64,000 bases of DNA from Modicisalibacter muralis (GTDB taxonomy: Bacteria; Pseudomonadota; Gammaproteobacteria; Pseudomonadales; Halomonadaceae). The position numbers and the translations under genes are program-made. The stretch is taken from NCBI RefSeq assembly GCF_900102945.1, contig NZ_FNGI01000004.1:62001-126000 (forward strand), read 5' to 3'. Each line of letters starts with the position of its first letter. Positions within the stretch are counted from its first letter, which is position 1. Positions 17,389 through 26,282 of this stretch are shown here, piece after piece. Below the pieces are notes generated by a model. That model saw only the letters and a list, made by a program, of their open reading frames with translations. It ran no database searches and was not told where the DNA came from.

Positions 17389-18429
17389 ATGCGATACCCC
17401 CTGGCGCTCGGCCTGGCACTCGCCTTCACGATGCCCATGGCCCAGGCCGACGAACCGCTACGGGTCGTCACCAGTTTCAGCATTCTCGCCGACATGGTCG
17501 AGCAGGTCGGCGGCGAACGGGTCGAGATCACGTCGCTGGTCGGCGCCGACAGCGACACCCATGTGTTCTCGCCCAGCCCCAGCGATGCCCGGCGCCTGGC
17601 CGAAGCCGACCTGGTGGTGTTCAACGGCCTGCGGCTCGAGGGCTGGATGCAGCGCCTGCTCGATGCCAGCGGCTACACTGGCACCTTGGTCGTTGCCAGC
17701 GCGGGAGTCGCGACGCTGGCAAGCGACGACGACCGGCATGCCCAGCACGACCACGACCATGACCATGACCATGACCATGACCATGAACATCATGACGACG
17801 CCGGCCACGATGGCCATGGGCACGAAGATGGGCATGCGCATGGCGACACCGACCCGCATGCCTGGCTCGATGTGGCGCGTGGCCAGCAGTATGTCGTCAA
17901 TATCCGCGACGGACTGATCGAGGCCGACTCGACGCATGCCGATGCCTACCGCGAGAACGCCGAGCAGTACCTGGCCGAACTCGAAGCGCTGGACGACGAG
18001 ATTCACGCCCTGATCGCGTCGATTCCCGAGTCGCGGCGCGTGGTAGTGACCGGCCACGATGCCTTCGGCTACTTTGCCGATGCCTACGCCGTGCGCTTTC
18101 TGTCGCCGGTCGGGCTCAATACCGCCGCCGCGCCGTCCGCCGCCGACATGGGCCGGCTGGTCGACGTGATTCGCGACAACCATGTGCAGGCGCTGTTTCA
18201 CGAGAACATCACCAGCCCGGCGCTGATTCGCCAGCTCGCCGAGGAAGCCGACCTGCCCATCGCCGGCACGCTCTACTCCGGGGCGCTGGCAAGCGAAGGC
18301 GAGGCCAGCACCTACGCCGGCATGATGCGCCATAACGCCACGCTGATGCACGATGGCCTGACGCACGGCGAGGCTCGCCAAGCCAGCGAGAACAAAGCCA
18401 TGCACGAAAGCCACGATCACGCACACTGA
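17389..18429 (+). CDS. znuA: Zinc ABC transporter substrate-binding protein ZnuA
   Basis: A periplasmic zinc receptor of the cluster A-I (TroA/ZnuA) family, 346 residues. Residues 1-20 are a signal peptide ending AQA. Metal-ligand positions are visible: His58 in DTHVFSPSP, His157 in DPHAWLD, and the later GHDAFGYFADAY and HENITSP motifs. Between them lies the His/Asp-rich loop typical of ZnuA (about residues 117-151), here built from tandem Asp-His dipeptides, and the C-terminus is also His-rich (HESHDHAH). The loop is thought to sense or deliver zinc. It is the last gene of the Zur-controlled operon. Having znuA downstream of znuCB is less usual than the divergent enteric order. Confidence 0.95.
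   Translation: MRYPLALGLALAFTMPMAQADEPLRVVTSFSILADMVEQVGGERVEITSLVGADSDTHVFSPSPSDARRLAEADLVVFNGLRLEGWMQRLLDASGYTGTLVVASAGVATLASDDDRHAQHDHDHDHDHDHDHEHHDDAGHDGHGHEDGHAHGDTDPHAWLDVARGQQYVVNIRDGLIEADSTHADAYRENAEQYLAELEALDDEIHALIASIPESRRVVVTGHDAFGYFADAYAVRFLSPVGLNTAAAPSAADMGRLVDVIRDNHVQALFHENITSPALIRQLAEEADLPIAGTLYSGALASEGEASTYAGMMRHNATLMHDGLTHGEARQASENKAMHESHDHAH
17749..17784 (+). repeat. Hexanucleotide tandem repeat in znuA
   Basis: Six consecutive GACCAT/GACCAC units encode the Asp-His run of the ZnuA loop. Pure repeats of this sort can change copy number by slippage without breaking the frame, changing the number of His ligands. Confidence 0.85.
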
Positions 18430-18561
18430 CAGCGAGGCTATTAACCAATCGTTAACAGCCGCTGCCTAAAATCGCGGTTTTGGCTAGGATGAGTTTTCTA
18501 GGCCGGGAACCTGCCGACCACGGCAGAGTCCGCATTACGAGACCTCTAGAGATCGCCCAGC

Positions 18562-19227
18562 ATGCTGCAACTGACCGATGTCACCAAGACGTACCCCACG
18601 CCGCAGGGCGCGCTGCACGTTCTCGATGGCGTCGATCTGCACCTGGGCGCCGGCGAGAGCCTGGCGCTGATGGGCGAATCGGGCAGTGGCAAGTCGACGC
18701 TGCTGCATCTGGCCGCCGGGCTCGACCTGCCCGATCGCGGCGACATCCATCTCGACGGCGAGCGCTTGTCGACACTCGGCGAGCCACGTCGCGCGGCGCT
18801 GCGTCGCCAGCAACTGGGCTTGGTGTTCCAGCAGTTTCACCTGGTGCCCAGCCTCTCGGTGGCGGATAACCTGAGTCTTCAGGCGCGACTGGCCGAACGC
18901 GAGGACAACCACTGGACGCAGCACCTGCTGGCGCGCCTGGGGCTGGCCGGGCTCAACGACCGCTACCCCGAGCAGCTCTCCGGCGGCCAGCAGCAGCGCC
19001 TGGCGATCGGCCGGGCGTTGGCCGCCAAACCGCGCCTGCTGCTCGCCGACGAACCCACCGGCAACCTCGACGAGACCGCCGCCGACGAGGTACTGGATCT
19101 ACTGGCTTCGCTGGTCGACGAGAGCGGCTGCGCGCTGCTGATGGTCACGCATAGCGCGCGGGTCGCGGCCCCCATGGACCGCTGCCTGCGCCTGCAACAC
19201 GGCCGCCTGGCCGAGCCCGGGGAATGA
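18562..19227 (+). CDS. ABC transporter ATP-binding protein (LolD/MacB type)
   Basis: A 221-residue ATPase of the type that drives FtsX-like mechanotransmission permeases. It has Walker A GESGSGKST, Q-loop VFQQFHLVPSL, signature LSGGQQQRLAIGRAL, Walker B LLLADEPTGNLD and H-loop HS (VTHSARVA, where Ser follows His). Its stop overlaps the following permease start (GAATGA), so the two form one complex. With the third gene (21725-22852) the set matches a conserved three-gene cluster of ATPase, FtsX permease and secreted AttH/CrtC-like protein. The substrate is unknown; envelope lipid handling is a plausible role. Confidence 0.93.
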   Translation: MLQLTDVTKTYPTPQGALHVLDGVDLHLGAGESLALMGESGSGKSTLLHLAAGLDLPDRGDIHLDGERLSTLGEPRRAALRRQQLGLVFQQFHLVPSLSVADNLSLQARLAEREDNHWTQHLLARLGLAGLNDRYPEQLSGGQQQRLAIGRALAAKPRLLLADEPTGNLDETAADEVLDLLASLVDESGCALLMVTHSARVAAPMDRCLRLQHGRLAEPGE

Positions 19228-21728
19228 CCCCGGCGCGCATGGCGGTATTACGCACCAGCCTGGCGACGCTGCTGTCCCATTACCGGCGCCACCCCGGCCA
19301 GCTCGCCATGCTGATCGTCGGCCTGTGGGTGGCCAGCGCCCTGTGGAGCGGCGTGCAGGCGATCAATGCCTCGGCGCGCGACAGCTACGCGCGTGCCGAG
19401 GCGCTGTTCAGCAGCGATCTCGATAGCATCACCCGCCGCGATGGCCGGCCGCTGAGCCTCGACGATTACCTGACACTACGCCGTGCCGGGCTGCGCGTCT
19501 CGCCGCTGGTCGAGGGGGAATGGACCTCGGCCGCCGGCGACACGCTGACGCTGATCGGCATCGACCCACTGACGCTGCCCGACGATGCCCCGCTGGGGCG
19601 CACCGAAAGCAGCGCGGGGTCGCTACGCGACTGGCTGCTGCCACCGCATCGCGTACGCGTCGCCCCCGATACCGCCGCGCAACTGAATGACGCGACACGC
19701 CTGCCGCCGCTCGAGATCGACCCGGCCCTGCCACCCGGTACGCTGGTCACCGATATCGGCGTGGCGCAGCGCCTGCTCGGCTTCGAGGGCCAGTTGACCC
19801 GGCTGGTGATCGCCGCCGAGCGATCGGCCGAACTGCCGGCGGGGTTCGTGCGCACGTCCGCTGCGGTAATCGCCTCTCCCGGACAGCTCACCGAGAGCTT
19901 TCATCTCAACCTCACCGCCATGGGCCTGCTGGCGCTGGTGGTCGGGCTGTTCATCGTGCATGCCGCGTTGGGCCTGGCACTCGAGCAACGCCTGGGGCTG
20001 TTGCGTACGCTGCGCGCGCTGGGCGTGCCGGCGCGCACGCTGATCGCAGCACTGGCGTTGGAGCTGCTGGTCATCGGCCTCGTTGGCGCGGCGTTGGGTA
20101 TCGCCAGCGGCGTATTGCTGGCCCAGGCGCTGTTGCCCGATGTCGCGGCCAGCCTCGCCGAACTCTACGACAGCAACGTCGGCACCACGCTGGCGCTGCC
20201 CTGGCACTACTGGCTGGGCGGGCTGGTGATCACCCTAGGCGGGCTGTTCAGCGCCGGCGCCAGCATGCTGTGGCGCGCCGCACGCCTGAACGTGCTGGCA
20301 CTCGGCCAGGCGCAGGCCTGGCGCGGCCGGCTGCGGCGTCAGTTGGGCATCCAGGGCTGGCTCGGTGGCGTGTTGCTGCTCGTCGCAGCGCTGCTGTGGT
20401 GGCGGTTGAGTGGGCGCGCCGGCCAGCAGGAGTTGGCGCTGAGCTTCGCGATGGTCGCCGCGCTGTTGCTGGGCACGGCATTGTGGCTGCCGCCGCTATT
20501 GGCCGGCGCGTTGCGCCTCGCCGCGCGCCGCCTGCGCAACCGGCCGCTGGCGCAATGGGCGGTGGCCGACCTGCAATTGCAGCTACCGCGCCTGCAACTG
20601 CCGATGATGGCGCTGCTGCTGGCGCTTGCCACCAATCTCGGCGTGGGCAGCATGGTCGGTGGTTTTCGCCTGACCTTCCTCGACTGGCTCGATCAACGCC
20701 TGCTGGCGGATCTCTACGTGCGTCCGCCGGCCGAGCAGTTTGATGCCGTGCGCGACTGGCTGATCGAACGCCCCGAGGTGGCCACCTTGCTACCGGCGCG
20801 TAGCTCTGATGCCACGCTGATCGGCAGTGACAGTCGCAATGCCGGGGGCACCGACACCGCCACGCCGGTCAAGCTGTTCGGCATCGCGCCCGAGCCCATC
20901 CTGCGCCGCCATTGGCCGCTGCTGGACACCCACGCCGGTCGCGAGGCCGCCTGGCGTGCACTGGCTGGCGGCGAGGCCTTTATCAACGAGCAATTGGCGC
21001 GGCGCCACTCGCTGGCGCCGGGCGATACGCTACGCCTGCGCACGGCGCAAGGCACGAGGCGCCTGAGCATCGCAGCAATCTATCCCGACTACGGTAACCC
21101 CAGCGGTGAAATCACCCTGCCGGTCACGCGCCTGGCCAGCGAGTTCAGCGCCCCGCCCGGCTCGCTGGGCGTGGTGCTGGCGAAGGATCGCGCCTCCCGC
21201 GATGCGCTGATGGCGCGACTGCGCGAGGGCCTCGCCGCGCGCTTCGGGCTGGCTGGGCCGACGCTGATCGATCAGCGCTCGCTCAAGCGCAGCGCCACCG
21301 AGGTTTTCGAGCGCACCTTCGCGATCACCCAGGCGCTCAACGCGCTGACCCTGGGCGTCGCCGGCCTGGCGCTGCTGACCACGCTGCTGGCGCAGGCCGA
21401 AACGCGCCGCGCGCAGCTCGCACCGCTGTGGGCACTGGGCGTCACCCGTGCGCGGCTGGTCGGCGTGCAACTCGCCCAGCTCCTGGCCGCAGCAACGGGC
21501 ACCGCGTTGCTCGCCGTTCCGCTGGGGCTTGCGTTGTCCTATGCGCTGGTCGCGGTGATCAATGTCGCGGCCTTCGGCTGGCGCTTGCCGCTGCACGTGT
21601 TTCCCGGGCAGATCGCCGTCACTCTCATGCTGGCGCTGATGGTCGCCGCGCTGGCCGCGCTGCTGCCGGCGTGGCGGTTGTGGCGCGTGCCGCCTCGCCA
21701 ACTATTGCAGGAGTTCGCCGCCTCATGA
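19224..21728 (+). CDS. FtsX-like ABC transporter permease
   Basis: A large inner-membrane permease of 834 residues. One N-terminal transmembrane helix (about 22-42) leads to a periplasmic domain. A first FtsX-like bundle follows near 235-345 (LALVVGLFIVHAALGLALEQRLGLLRTLRALGVPARTL), then extra helices near 380-435, a second periplasmic domain, and a C-terminal FtsX bundle (about 700-820, with RRAQLAPLWALGVTRARLVGVQ). The two repeats in one chain mean a single gene can supply the whole transmembrane dimer. It overlaps the ATPase gene upstream and, by ATGA, the exported protein gene downstream. The substrate is not known. Confidence 0.9.
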   Translation: MTPARMAVLRTSLATLLSHYRRHPGQLAMLIVGLWVASALWSGVQAINASARDSYARAEALFSSDLDSITRRDGRPLSLDDYLTLRRAGLRVSPLVEGEWTSAAGDTLTLIGIDPLTLPDDAPLGRTESSAGSLRDWLLPPHRVRVAPDTAAQLNDATRLPPLEIDPALPPGTLVTDIGVAQRLLGFEGQLTRLVIAAERSAELPAGFVRTSAAVIASPGQLTESFHLNLTAMGLLALVVGLFIVHAALGLALEQRLGLLRTLRALGVPARTLIAALALELLVIGLVGAALGIASGVLLAQALLPDVAASLAELYDSNVGTTLALPWHYWLGGLVITLGGLFSAGASMLWRAARLNVLALGQAQAWRGRLRRQLGIQGWLGGVLLLVAALLWWRLSGRAGQQELALSFAMVAALLLGTALWLPPLLAGALRLAARRLRNRPLAQWAVADLQLQLPRLQLPMMALLLALATNLGVGSMVGGFRLTFLDWLDQRLLADLYVRPPAEQFDAVRDWLIERPEVATLLPARSSDATLIGSDSRNAGGTDTATPVKLFGIAPEPILRRHWPLLDTHAGREAAWRALAGGEAFINEQLARRHSLAPGDTLRLRTAQGTRRLSIAAIYPDYGNPSGEITLPVTRLASEFSAPPGSLGVVLAKDRASRDALMARLREGLAARFGLAGPTLIDQRSLKRSATEVFERTFAITQALNALTLGVAGLALLTTLLAQAETRRAQLAPLWALGVTRARLVGVQLAQLLAAATGTALLAVPLGLALSYALVAVINVAAFGWRLPLHVFPGQIAVTLMLALMVAALAALLPAWRLWRVPPRQLLQEFAAS

Positions 21729-22852
21729 AGCGCTCGGCTTGGGCCTGCGTCGTCGTGCTGGCGGCGATAGCAATCGCCGTGCTCGGCTGGCAGTTCCGCC
21801 CAGCCGGCGAGCCATCATCCAGCGGCTATGCCGGTCTCGCTGACAGTTCCGGCGACTTCGCCGTGGCCGGCCCGCATATCGAGTTGCGCTTCCCACAGGA
21901 CCACGGGCCGCACCCTGACTATCGCATCGAGTGGTGGTATTTGACCGCCAATTTGCGCGGCGAGGATGGCCGCCCGTTCGGCGTGCAGTGGACGCTATTT
22001 CGCCAGGCACTCGCCCCGCCGACGGCGCTCGCAACAGACGACCAACCCTGGAGCAGCCGCCAGCTATGGATGGCCCACGCCGCCGTCTCGACACCCTCCG
22101 ACCACTACTTCGCCGAGCGCTTCGCACGGGGCGGCATCAAACAAGCCGGCGTCAGGATTACGCCGTTCGCCGCCTGGCTGGACAACTGGTCGCTGATGGC
22201 ACCACCCGCCACCCGCGGCCTGGAACACCTGGAAGTCACGGCGCAAGGCGACGATTTCGGCTACCGTTTGCAACTGACCGCCGAGGGGCCGCTGGTGCGC
22301 CACGGCGATGGCGGCTTCAGCCAGAAATCGGCCGACGGCCAGGGCTCGATGTACTACAGCCAGCCGTTCTATCGCGTCAGCGGTGAGGTGCGTATCGCTG
22401 GCGAGTCGATTGCCGTCAGCGGCCGCGCCTGGCTGGATCGCGAATGGAGCAGCCAGCTATTGGGACCCGGCCAGAGCGGCTGGGACTGGTTCTCGCTGCA
22501 TCTCGATAGCGGCGCCAAGCTGATGGCCTTTCGCCTGCGCGGTGGCGGCGAAGCTAACGCCGGCGATTACGTCTCGGGGAGCTGGATCTCGGCGCAGGGC
22601 CAGGTCACGCCGCTGGGTGATGATCAGGGCGATGAAGAGCTACGCCTGACACCGCTGGCACATAGCCGGGTCGCCGGGCGACGGCTGCCCACCGCATGGC
22701 GGGTCGAGGTACCGGGGCATGGGCTCGATTTCGAGGTGCGTGCCCGCCATCCCAAGCAGTGGATGGGCACCTCGTTCGCCTATTGGGAAGGCATGGTCGC
22801 GGTCGAAGGCAGCCACGCCGGCGTGGGTTATCTGGAAATGACCGGCTACTGA
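21725..22852 (+). CDS. Exported AttH/CrtC-like lipocalin-fold protein
   Basis: The 375-residue protein has an N-terminal membrane anchor or signal (MKRSAWACVVVLAAIAIAVLGW). A two-part beta-barrel domain like the AttH/hydroxyneurosporene synthase (CrtC) family follows, marked by YRIEWWYLTANLRGEDGRPFGVQWTLFR and GRAWLDREWSSQLLGPGQSGWDWFSLHLD. The family is sometimes labelled a predicted secreted hydrolase, but no reaction is established for this cluster. The gene is coupled (ATGA) to the FtsX permease gene, so it probably acts as the periplasmic partner, binding a hydrophobic ligand. There is no carotenoid gene nearby. Confidence 0.88.
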   Translation: MKRSAWACVVVLAAIAIAVLGWQFRPAGEPSSSGYAGLADSSGDFAVAGPHIELRFPQDHGPHPDYRIEWWYLTANLRGEDGRPFGVQWTLFRQALAPPTALATDDQPWSSRQLWMAHAAVSTPSDHYFAERFARGGIKQAGVRITPFAAWLDNWSLMAPPATRGLEHLEVTAQGDDFGYRLQLTAEGPLVRHGDGGFSQKSADGQGSMYYSQPFYRVSGEVRIAGESIAVSGRAWLDREWSSQLLGPGQSGWDWFSLHLDSGAKLMAFRLRGGGEANAGDYVSGSWISAQGQVTPLGDDQGDEELRLTPLAHSRVAGRRLPTAWRVEVPGHGLDFEVRARHPKQWMGTSFAYWEGMVAVEGSHAGVGYLEMTGY

Positions 22853-22859
22853 AGCGCAC

Positions 22860-22885
22860 GCCACCCGCCGACGTGTGCGGGTGGC
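22860..22885. terminator. Hairpin between convergent genes
   Basis: The nine-base stem GCCACCCGC/GCGGGTGGC with an eight-base loop lies between the convergent stops at 22852 and 22902. There is no T-run, so termination strength is uncertain. Confidence 0.5.
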
Positions 22886-22901
22886 GACGAGTGTCGATGC
22901 G

Positions 22902-23435
22902 TTAGCGGCCTGCACCCTCCATTTTTGAAGCCTGAACGATTTCAATCCAGTAGCCATCGACGTCTTTAATGAACGCCACGTCTTTCATTTTTCCCTGCTC
23001 CGGACGTTTGACATAGCTGACCTCGTTGCTGTCGAACCAGGCGATAGCGGCTTCCAGGTCCGGTACCGAGAAACAGATATGACCAAAGCCCTGCGGTTCG
23101 CTATTGCCGTCGTGATAGGCAAAGTCATCCTGATCCTCTGTGCCCCAGTTATGCGTCAGTTCGAGCAGGCCGCGCTGCTGGAACGTCCAGACCGTGCGCT
23201 CGCCGACCTCCTCGGGGATCGCTTCGTCATCGTCGAGCCGGGCGAGAAAATACAGCGAGAAGCCCATCTCCTCGAAATCGAGCCGGCGCAGCACGCGCAT
23301 GCCAAAGATTCCGGTATAAAAGGCCAGTGACTTTTCAGGATCCTTGACGCGCAGCATGGTGTGATTGAGACGAAAGCCCTGGGCTTTTTGTGGTGGCGCC
23401 ATGACACCGGGATATTGCTCTCCATCGAAGCTCAT
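22902..23435 (-). CDS. gloA: Lactoylglutathione lyase (glyoxalase I)
   Basis: Converts the hemithioacetal of methylglyoxal and glutathione to S-lactoylglutathione, a detoxification step in the cytoplasm. The 177 residues are one VOC domain with four metal ligands in place: His25 (FRLNHTMLRV), Glu92 (LLELTHNWG), His119 (GFGHICFSV) and Glu165 (YWIEIVQ). The length and the extra N-terminal segment and loops (TEDQDDFAYHDGNSEPQG) place it with the longer, eukaryote-like zinc-dependent class, not the 135-residue E. coli nickel type. ATG at 23435 has GAGGAGA upstream. It stands alone. Confidence 0.95.
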   Translation of the reverse strand: MSFDGEQYPGVMAPPQKAQGFRLNHTMLRVKDPEKSLAFYTGIFGMRVLRRLDFEEMGFSLYFLARLDDDEAIPEEVGERTVWTFQQRGLLELTHNWGTEDQDDFAYHDGNSEPQGFGHICFSVPDLEAAIAWFDSNEVSYVKRPEQGKMKDVAFIKDVDGYWIEIVQASKMEGAGR

Positions 23436-23465
23436 GCGCTCTCCTCGCATTGCATGGTATTTAAC

Positions 23466-23498
23466 TAAAAAAGACGATACCGGGGGCTACCCGGCATC
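23466..23498 (-). terminator. Terminator of the GMC oxidoreductase operon
   Basis: On the minus strand the stem (23498-23490 with 23484-23476, one G:T pair) is followed by GTCTTTTTT. It is placed just after the stop at 23515. Confidence 0.85.
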
Positions 23499-23514
23499 GC
23501 CAAGGGGTAATCCG

Positions 23515-25098
23515 CTAGACCGCTCCTTCCTTCATCAGCTTGCCGATATGCTCCGCCTGGCGAATCGCCAGCGAAACGATAGTCAGAGTGGGGTTCTCCG
23601 CCGCCGAGGTGGTGAACTGGCTGCCATCCGAGATGAACAGGTTGGCAACATCGTGAGTCTGACCGTAGCCATTGCAGACACCGTCTTGCGCGCGAGCGCT
23701 CATCCGGCATGAGCCCATGTTATGGGTCGAGGGATAGGGCGGCGTGCGGTAGATATCCCTGGCGCCCACGGATTCATACAGCGCGGCACCCTGGCGGAAG
23801 CCATGCTCGCGCATCGCGATATCGTTGGGGTGATCGTCGTAGTGAACGTTGGCGACCGGCAGCCCGTAGGCGTCCTTGGCCTCGCCGTTGAGGGTGATAC
23901 GGTTGGTTTCGCGGGGCATGTCCTCGCCGACCAGCCACATGCCGGCCATGTGGTCGTACTGATCCAGCGCACCGGCGAACTTGCTGCCCCAGGCGCCGGG
24001 ATCGAGAAACGCTGCCATGAACGGCAGGCCCAGCGACAGCGTTTCCATCTCGTAGCCGCCGACGAAGCCGCGCGACGGATCGTGGCGCGCTTCATCGGAA
24101 ATGATCCCGGCCATGGTGGTGCCACGGTACATGTGCACCGGCTCGTCGAAGGTCGCGTACACCGAGCCGGTCATATGACGCATGTAGTTGCGCCCGACCT
24201 GCCCGGAGCTGTTGGCCAGCCCATCGGGGAACATTGATGAGGCCGAATTGAGCAGCAATCGCGGCGTTTCGATGGAATTGCCGGCCACCGCCACGATGCG
24301 CGCCTTCTGGCGCTGCATGTCGCCATTGGCATCGAAGTAGGTCACCCCGGTGGCGCGCCCCTGATCGTCGTGCTCGATGGTCGCGACATGCGACTGCGGG
24401 CGCAGCTCCATGTGTCCGGTGGCGATCGCCGCCGGCAATTCTGTATAGAGCGTCGACCACTTCGCACCGGTGCGGCATCCCTGGAAGCAGAAACCGCGCT
24501 GCTGGCAAGAAGCCCGGCCATCGCGAATCTCGCTGTTGATCGCCATATGGCCGGTATTGCAGCTATAGCCCAGATTCTTGGCCCCGGCGTACATCACGTG
24601 GAAGTTGTTGTTGCCCGGCAGGCCGGGAATGTCATTGGTGCGGGTCACCCCCATGCGGTTTTCGGCCTTGGCATAGTAAGGCGCCAGGTCGTCATAGCCG
24701 AGTGGCCAATCGAGCAGGTTGGCGCCCTCGACGGCACCATATTCGCTGAGCGCGCGAAACTCGTGGGGCTGAAAGCGCAGGCTGGCGCCGGCCCAGTGCA
24801 CCGTGGTGCCACCCACCGATTTGACGATCCATGCCGGCAGATTGGGAAAATCCTTGGCCAGCCGGAAACTGCCCGAGGTAGTGCGATTGTCCAGCCACGA
24901 TAGCTGGCTGAAGGCTGCCCATTCGTCGGCGAGAAAATCGTCACGGGTATGTATCGCGCCGGCCTCGAGAACGACGACGTCGATGCCCTGGCTTGCCAGT
25001 TCGTTGGCCAGCGTTCCCCCGCCGGCACCGGAGCCGATGATCACTACCACGCTATCGTCGTCCTGCGCGAAGCGTGCCTGATTGTCGGTCATTGCCAT
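23515..25098 (-). CDS. GMC family FAD oxidoreductase (gluconate 2-dehydrogenase-like large subunit)
   Basis: A 527-residue flavoprotein of the glucose-methanol-choline family, of the membrane sugar/alcohol dehydrogenase type. The dinucleotide-binding motif IIGSGAGGGTLANELASQG is at residues 20-38. GGTTVHWAGASLRF is the flavin-contact region, and the C-terminal part has THNMGSCRMS and DGSQFTTSAAENPTLT with the catalytic His/Asn region. A Cys-rich stretch (CQQRGFCFQGCRTGAKWS) is present, as in gluconate dehydrogenase-like enzymes. It has no signal of its own and is probably exported by piggy-backing on the Tat-signal partner encoded upstream (25126-25689). No cytochrome c subunit gene follows, so the electron acceptor is unclear. 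Confidence 0.9.
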   Translation of the reverse strand: MAMTDNQARFAQDDDSVVVIIGSGAGGGTLANELASQGIDVVVLEAGAIHTRDDFLADEWAAFSQLSWLDNRTTSGSFRLAKDFPNLPAWIVKSVGGTTVHWAGASLRFQPHEFRALSEYGAVEGANLLDWPLGYDDLAPYYAKAENRMGVTRTNDIPGLPGNNNFHVMYAGAKNLGYSCNTGHMAINSEIRDGRASCQQRGFCFQGCRTGAKWSTLYTELPAAIATGHMELRPQSHVATIEHDDQGRATGVTYFDANGDMQRQKARIVAVAGNSIETPRLLLNSASSMFPDGLANSSGQVGRNYMRHMTGSVYATFDEPVHMYRGTTMAGIISDEARHDPSRGFVGGYEMETLSLGLPFMAAFLDPGAWGSKFAGALDQYDHMAGMWLVGEDMPRETNRITLNGEAKDAYGLPVANVHYDDHPNDIAMREHGFRQGAALYESVGARDIYRTPPYPSTHNMGSCRMSARAQDGVCNGYGQTHDVANLFISDGSQFTTSAAENPTLTIVSLAIRQAEHIGKLMKEGAV

Positions 25099-25125
25099 GA
25101 TGGCTCTCCTTATTGTTATCGCGCG

Positions 25126-25689
25126 TCAGGACGCCTTGCCGGGCATGTAACCGTCCGCCGGTTGTGGCGGGTCGGGTAGCCAGGTCAGGTCGCTGAAACC
25201 GTTGTAGAGATAGCCGACGTCGCCCTCCTCGCCCTGATAGCCGAAATGCGTGAAGGCCAGGGGGTTGTTGTAGAGCGAGACGACGGCGGTGGCACGAATC
25301 TTCTCGAAGAACGGCGTGCCTTCGAGTGCCTCGATGCGCTGGAACTGCTCTTGTTTGTCGAGTGCCAGCCAATCGCCGCTGGCATCGCTATCGAGCGAAG
25401 CGATGCCGCCCTGAATCAGCTCATGGGTCTGCTCTACGCCAGCTGCCTTGTCCAGATCCTTGACCACAAAGGCATAGACGGCATCCTCGAGACCGGGATG
25501 TGGAAACAGGTGTTTGGTGATTTCAAGCAGCACTTCGCCTTGGCGAGAGCTCAAGGTGTCGAGTGGCATCGCCCAACTGCGGCTGGGTGCCAGCAAAGCG
25601 ATGGGGCCACTGGCGAAGGCCAGGGTGCCGGCCAGCGCACCGCCACTGGCCTTGAGAAAGACACGGCGTGAAAGGGGTCGTGACAACAT
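25126..25689 (-). CDS. Gluconate 2-dehydrogenase subunit 3 family protein with Tat signal
   Basis: This 187-residue small subunit begins with a twin-arginine signal, SRRVFLKASGGALAGTLAFA, and the body matches the subunit 3 family (LFPHPGLEDAVYAFVVKDLDKAAG ... FFEKIRATAVVSLYNNPLAFTHFGYQG). Its role in the family is to carry the folded FAD subunit across the inner membrane and stabilise it. The GMC gene follows after 27 nt with an AAGGAG site, so the two are co-translated. The usual third partner, a multihaem cytochrome c, is not encoded here. Confidence 0.9.
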   Translation of the reverse strand: MLSRPLSRRVFLKASGGALAGTLAFASGPIALLAPSRSWAMPLDTLSSRQGEVLLEITKHLFPHPGLEDAVYAFVVKDLDKAAGVEQTHELIQGGIASLDSDASGDWLALDKQEQFQRIEALEGTPFFEKIRATAVVSLYNNPLAFTHFGYQGEEGDVGYLYNGFSDLTWLPDPPQPADGYMPGKAS

Positions 25690-25956
25690 GGCGAATCTCC
25701 CCAGTGCGGGATGACAACCTGCCGGCCAAACGCAGCAGCCTATCTCCCAACGGTTGTTATGATCGTTGTTCAGATGAAGCCGGAGGGCTTCTTCAATGAG
25801 AGTAGGCCTAGGCGCCGTGCGGCGGGTATTACTGGGTTACTACATAGCCTAAGGTCTTATGCCGGCTAATCGGCACAGCACGACACAAGTTGCATGGCCG
25901 GCGCTGGGCAATGAGTCTAGTTTTAGAAGGAAGTGAACGAATCCGTGGGAGCTTTC

Positions 25957-26274
25957 ATGTGTCATGTCTATGCGTCGACCGACCCCCAGCGCTACGAGAA
26001 TACGACCCGTTCGGTGCGTCTTCAGGGTAGCGTGACCAGCGTGCGGCTGGAGAACGAGTTCTGGGAGATTCTCGATGATCTGGCCGCCGGGCAAAACCTG
26101 TCCACCGGCCAGTTCATCAGCCGACTCTACGGGGAGGTGATCGCCGACAAGGGTGATGTGCCCAATCTAGCCTCGCTGCTGCGCGTGGCCTGTGCGGTGC
26201 ATCTGCACTTGCGCGCCCAGCCCGCCATCGGTGAACCGCAGGCCGCGTCGTATGCGTCGCGGCAGTTGGCGTAA
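25957..26274 (+). CDS. Ribbon-helix-helix domain protein (RHH_4 type)
   Basis: This 105-residue protein of a family common in proteobacteria starts MCHVYASTDPQRYENTTRSVRLQGSVTSVRLENEFWEIL. A short Cys/Tyr N-terminus leads to a ribbon (TRSVRL...TSVRL) and two helices (ENEFWEILDDLAAGQNLSTGQFISRLYGEV), the layout of an arc-type DNA-binding fold. ATG at 25957 gives the family's usual beginning, so the longer reading from 25933 was rejected. No target is known. The next gene starts only 8 nt later. Confidence 0.8.
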   Translation: MCHVYASTDPQRYENTTRSVRLQGSVTSVRLENEFWEILDDLAAGQNLSTGQFISRLYGEVIADKGDVPNLASLLRVACAVHLHLRAQPAIGEPQAASYASRQLA

Positions 26275-26282
26275 GTTCGTCG

